A stretch of 64,000 nt of DNA from Kryptolebias marmoratus. Its lineage: Eukaryota > Chordata > Actinopteri > Cyprinodontiformes > Rivulidae. Positions within the stretch are counted from its first letter, which is position 1. Each line of letters opens with the position of its first letter. Shown piece by piece: positions 59,940 to 64,000 of the stretch. The position numbers and the translations under genes were made by a program. The stretch is from assembly GCF_001649575.2 (NCBI RefSeq), contig NC_051433.1, forward strand, positions 20,961,947 to 21,025,946. Reading direction: 5' to 3'. Under the pieces are notes generated by a model. The model searched no databases and was not told where the DNA came from. It saw only the letters and a program-made list of their open reading frames with translations.

Positions 59940-62650
59940 GCAACGTGGTTTCCGTGAACCCGATCTGTTAGGTGGAAGAGGAAATGCCGGTCCCGCCCGC
60001 CTTGTGCCTGGTGTTACCCTGGGTTTGCACCATACAGACCATTTTTTTGTTTTTTCCGTTGAGTCTTAAGTTGTTTCAACTTTGAATTGAAATTATCAAA
60101 ACAGGGGTGCTTTTAAAGATTGCAGTATTTTATTTTTAATTTTTTTTTCTAGACAGCACCAACAACCCACACTGAAGCCTGTTTAACAAAACCATACAAC
60201 AAATCATAAGTGCAATTATCCTGTTTTTGCTTGTTGTTGAGCCATGTTCGGTTTTATGTTTGAGATACGTAAAATGGTATTGATTTTTTTTAATTATTAT
60301 TATTTTTTTGTTTTACAGATGTCAGGCATGCAAATGAGGGTGAAGGCAAGTAAAAACACCCTCTAGAGATATGGATACTATGTGTCACCGATAAGTAAGA
60401 CTCTCTCTATATAAATAACTATATAAACTATATATTCATACGGGTAAGATGAGTACCAGAACTCATTAGTAGGTTGCTAGCTCTAAGGTTTGTTTGTGTT
60501 TTTTTTTATTATTATTTTGTGTTCATGCCTCCCTTCAGCTTATTTTCTAGACAATTTTTTTGAAAAATGAAGTGTGCTTTTGTATTTACATTATCTTAGT
60601 GCATGTATGACGGTCTATGGCCCCATCTTCCTTCACAAGCGTCAGCGTGTAGAACCGCACGCATCGAAGCCGTTTCGAGTTTTGCTTTGTGATTCCAGTT
60701 GAATGGGGCTCACACCTCCCTCCTTCCTTGAGTTGGCATTCATTTCGTGTCATATGCAAAGATAATTTAAGTGAAATCTTAGAAATATCCACTCTCCACA
60801 TTGGAGAAAAAAGAAAAAAAGAAAAAAGGACGGCGTCAAATTAGTGCTAACACTAAGTGGCAAGTTCAGACCAACTAACAGGTTTACCTCAGAAACTTCA
60901 CATATATTATTGGAGTAAAGGGACGTTTAAGGCCAAGGTGTTGAGAAAACGGCTGTATAAAAAGCTCAGTTCATTATTGAGAGATTGGGTTTTGGCATCA
61001 GACTATGGTGATTTAAAAAAAAAAAAAAAAGGTGAAATGCCAAAAGAAAGCATTTTGGGGTCTTGCTATAGTTGTTGTGGACATTGAAACTAATATTGTG
61101 GTAGCAATAAATCAAGGGACTGTGATTAGGCTATATTAGTAAAAGTGCATTAATGTTTTTGTTTGCTTGTTTCTGCTTAGTGGGGGGGAAAAAATGGTAG
61201 TGCCACTAATGATTGTTTGGCTGTTGCATGGGTGCAGGCTTGGATTGATGTGTAACTCAGTGCAGATTACGTGCGATGCCAATGTGCCTGTGGCTGTAAA
61301 AAAAAAAAAAAAAAAAAGGGGGGACTGAGGGGGGGGGGGTCGACATAATCATAAACTGCATCTCCTGATGATAAACATCTGAAATGTCAGCTCGGCACTG
61401 CACTGAATCTCTGGCCACTTCGGCAGTTCTCAACTGCGAACTTTGCAAAGCGCCCTCTCTGAAACACGGCCCGCGCGAGGGTCCAGATTTTTGTGCCGTT
61501 TCCATCGGACAGCCACGAATCTGCCTCTCCACGCCATCACACGGACACAAAACCTCTAGTGCTGCTTTGTTGTTGTTGTTTTTTTTTTTGTTTGTTTGTT
61601 TCTTTGACAATCTTGTGTAAAAGATAACCACCGCTGAGTGACCCTCGCTGTCATTGGGATAAATTTCTTTTTTCTGTCAGTGCTTCGTCTCCTCACGCAG
61701 GTTCCTGTGTCATCTTTGCACTGCACATTTCCAACGCTTCTATCCCCCCCACCCCTCTTTCTTTTCATTAACATAAAGCTCAAAAGGTTTACATGGAAAT
61801 AAATACCCGAAGAGTCACTTTCAGCAAGGACTTGAGGATATAATCTACTTCTCCAAGAGAAGACCCAACCGTCGAAAGACTTAAAGCTGATTCTAATCAA
61901 CGCGGCTTGAACAGAACCCTCTCCCTAAGCACGCTCGTCTCGAGCGCTAGAGCTTCACCAACATGGCTACAGAGCAGGAACGGAGAACTCTCAGGATTTC
62001 TACTGATACACAGTACTGTATTTAAAGTTTTGTTATGTGTAATATACTGTACTATAGGTTTGCTGTACTTGCACAGTTTTCTAAACTTATATTCAGTTTC
62101 TTTTATAACTTGAAAAAAAAAAGAAAAATAGATGTGATTTCCCTTTTGTCTCCAGTGGCTGTTTTTATTTTCATTTTTTTCATATATATTTTTTTTTATC
62201 TTTGTGAATATTTAGTTTTGACAGAGCTGATGAGAGGGGAAAGAAGATTACCTAATTTAGCTGATTTTTTTTGTTTTATTTTTGTTGTTGTTGTTTCTTT
62301 CTGTAGTCCATTAGTTTTTTTTCCCTAACACCTCACTGAAACTAATTCCAGCTAACGTTCTGCTTTAACACCAGTCGTGTCACGTCACGCGTCAAGCTCC
62401 AACGAAAAACCGCTCTCTGTGGGTGTCCGTGGACATTTGCTGTCACATTTTAGCCTCTTTCTGGTCCGTCTTCAGGCATTGCTCATGGGTGCTATTCCAT
62501 TGTCCTGGTTTTCTTTCTTCATTTTTACTTTAGTGATTTGTCTGTTTTTGGGTTTCAGGTCAGAAGTGGTTGTTGAGCTCAACTGTGAACTTCACATTGC
62601 ACATAATTGAAAATAACAATAATAATAATAAAAAGAAACAATGAAGTTTG
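59940..62650 (+). other. kbtbd8: kbtbd8 3' UTR (probable extent) with candidate poly(A) signals
   Basis: No gene is recognisable after the stop until about 62.65 kb, and the sequence is T-rich with A/T homopolymers, as in long vertebrate 3' UTRs. AATAAA hexamers occur at 61106-61111, 61798-61803 and 62627-62632. The last is followed by a TG/T-rich stretch and is the preferred distal end. Which site is used is inference. An A-run followed by G-runs (about 61300-61340) is low-complexity. Confidence 0.5.
62627..62632 (+). terminator. Candidate distal polyadenylation signal of kbtbd8
   Basis: A canonical AATAAA lies within an (AAT)n stretch. The T- and TG-rich sequence after it (TTTGGAATGTGCTCATTTCTTTTGGGTTTT) is compatible with a downstream element. 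CpG-rich DNA resembling a new promoter begins about 130 bp further on, which makes this a sensible transcript end. Two upstream AATAAA sites could give shorter transcripts. Confidence 0.4.
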
Positions 62651-62749
62651 GAATGTGCTCATTTCTTTTGGGTTTTAGCTTCAGATAGTCATCTTGACTG
62701 TATTGATCGGCGTGTTTTGTAACTGTGAAACAGCAGCGTGACCTTTAGG

Positions 62750-63240
62750 CTCAAATAGGAGCCAAACTCTGTCCCTTCAGCTGATGAGGACTCCAGAGGA
62801 AGCCCTCCGGTGGATGCAGGGAGACATGTGACCGGGCGTCAAATGAGCGAGCTGCCGTCCGGGGACTCGGGTGTCCAAACCTTTGAGCTCTCAAACCCCC
62901 CAGCCGCCCCATAAAGGCTCTCGGTAGAAGGTAAGTTGAGCTCAGACGGGAAGAAACACCCGGCTGTTTGCGCGCGAGGCTTTTATATATATATACGCCA
63001 CGCGCTCTCTTTGTTCTCAGAGCCCCGCCGTGTTTCGTCTCTTCCCGTCTTGACTCCGTACGTTCCGCTCCCAGGTGTGTAAAAAGCGCATTTAAAGCGC
63101 TGTTTTTATTATTAATATTTTTTTTTTAAATTCTCCGTGTCGGAGGCAAAGCGAACGGCGGCTAAACTTTTGCTACCCGTCACTCCTAGTTGAAGAAGCC
63201 CGGAAAAGTGACGTAACTGCTGATGCTCGTGACAGCTCAA
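62750..63240 (+). promoter_or_regulatory. CpG-rich region, possible promoter and first exon of the next gene
   Basis: G+C and CpG rise sharply against the flanks. A consensus donor, GTAGAAG|GTAAGTT, lies at 62930/62931. A 23-codon frame (62843-62914, MSELPSGDSG start) sits just before it and is too short to identify. GAAAAGTGACGTAACTG near 63205-63220 contains a CRE-like TGACGTAA. A non-coding or short-coding first exon on the + strand is the simplest reading. No protein family is recognised, and a distal kbtbd8 regulatory element is the alternative. Confidence 0.35.
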
Positions 63241-63534
63241 CTACATGTCTGCTTTTATTTCTTTTTTAATGGCCCAAATCTTTCCTGCTGTGTCGACCTT
63301 TGAGTCAAGCGGACTTGTCATAGTGTCGTTAAACTCCAAAGTGCTGCTGTTTTATTTACCAGAGAAGTTTGAAATGTGTCTCAGCTCTCTGTGGCGGAGC
63401 AACATGCTACTGCAGACACGTGTGTACAGTTATTTCCCCTCATTTCTGTACAGTTCATTCCCCTCATTTTGACGTTTTTACACACAGGCTTAGCATTCCT
63501 TGAAGGAATGCATGTCGCCCGCCAGCTTTCATGC

Positions 63535-63680
63535 CCAGTATGTGTTCAGGATGACTCTCGGCTACTACCACACCCAAGTTTTAGCCCAGTATCTGTTCAA
63601 TTGGCTGTTTTATAGCCATTTGTGTGTTTTATAAGGTTCCTTAGCTGTTGGTGCCATCTTGAATGGTGCTAACTCTGGGT
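63535..63680 (+). repeat. Dispersed ~300 bp repeat, truncated plus-strand copy
   Basis: The words TATGTGTTCAGGATGACTCTCGG, CTACTACCACACCCAAG, TTTTAGCCCAGTATCTGTTC, TATAGCCATTTGTGTGTTTTATAAGG and GGTGCCATCTTGAATGGTG match the middle of the unit. The second half is missing. Confidence 0.75.
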
Positions 63681-64000
63681 CGTGAAACACCAAGTGGACA
63701 ACTTTGACAAGACCTAGCTGTCACACAGAGACAAAGCCCGCAGTCATACATTTATATCTAAAACAGGAAGTGCAATGGTTGGCAATGTTTGTATACCAGC
63801 AGTCTCTGAAACTTACATTTAAACTCCAATTGTGGAACGACTCCAAGTTTACGTTTACTGCCAGTGAATGTAAACTGACAGGATAGTTGCACCCGTTGTG
63901 TTACAGTGAATGTTTTCTGCTTTTATTGTTCTTATGATTGCTATAAATACTCACCCTCCTTTAAAGAGACTGTCCTAATTCAACTCAGAGAAAAGATTAT

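Noticed and set aside
1..64000. CRISPR arrays, toxin-antitoxin, phage or other bacterial-type systems
   Set aside because: The regular repeats seen have 28-30 bp or about 300 bp periods without unique spacers, and the window is clearly vertebrate. No such system is present.

Overview
The window is teleost fish nuclear DNA, probably from a spiny-rayed (acanthomorph) lineage. The signs are spliced vertebrate-type exons, an AT-rich non-coding background, CA/GT, AT and GATA microsatellites, and many repeats of types common in fish: palindromic hAT MITEs, LINE 3' tails and a Penelope-like retroelement remnant. There are four assembly gaps (16610-16677, 25927-26521, 31942-32054, 49759-50093). No operon, CRISPR array, prophage or other prokaryotic feature is present.

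One protein-coding gene can be supported. It is kbtbd8 (kelch repeat and BTB domain-containing 8), on the + strand between 54705 and 59939. Five coding exons join with consensus GT/AG sites and a continuous frame into 604 codons plus stop, close to the usual vertebrate length. Its TATA-less promoter carries two inverted CCAAT boxes about 30 bp apart. A long 3' UTR probably runs to about 62.65 kb. The product is a substrate adaptor for the CUL3 ubiquitin ligase.

From 1 to about 54.5 kb I find no gene, and nearly all open frames there look like chance frames. The space holds a repeat layer and a unique layer. The repeat layer includes a dispersed family of about 300 bp units, often in short tandem arrays, at eight places (11.5, 13.8, 30.7, 43.1-44.2, 50.3-51.1, 56.2 and 63.5 kb on either strand; the 43 and 50 kb sites have about three units each). 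It also includes four palindromic hAT MITEs, a second inverted-repeat element (3.4, 8.6, 24.6-25.8 and 36.2-37.4 kb), a GTACC-rich palindrome, a minisatellite at 10.2 kb, two LINE tails, a non-autonomous DNA transposon at 1.7 kb and LTR-like fragments. The unique layer contains stretches rich in homeodomain-type ATTA/TAAT words (35.6-35.9, 37.6-38.8, 44.4-44.7, 45.4-45.7, 48.6-49.1, 29.7-30.0 kb) that look like conserved non-coding regulatory DNA of a gene desert. This is inference and needs alignment.

Downstream of kbtbd8, 62.75-63.24 kb is CpG-rich with a good splice donor and a CRE-like site. It may be the promoter and first exon of the next gene. A similar CpG-rich patch lies at 31.38-31.70 kb.
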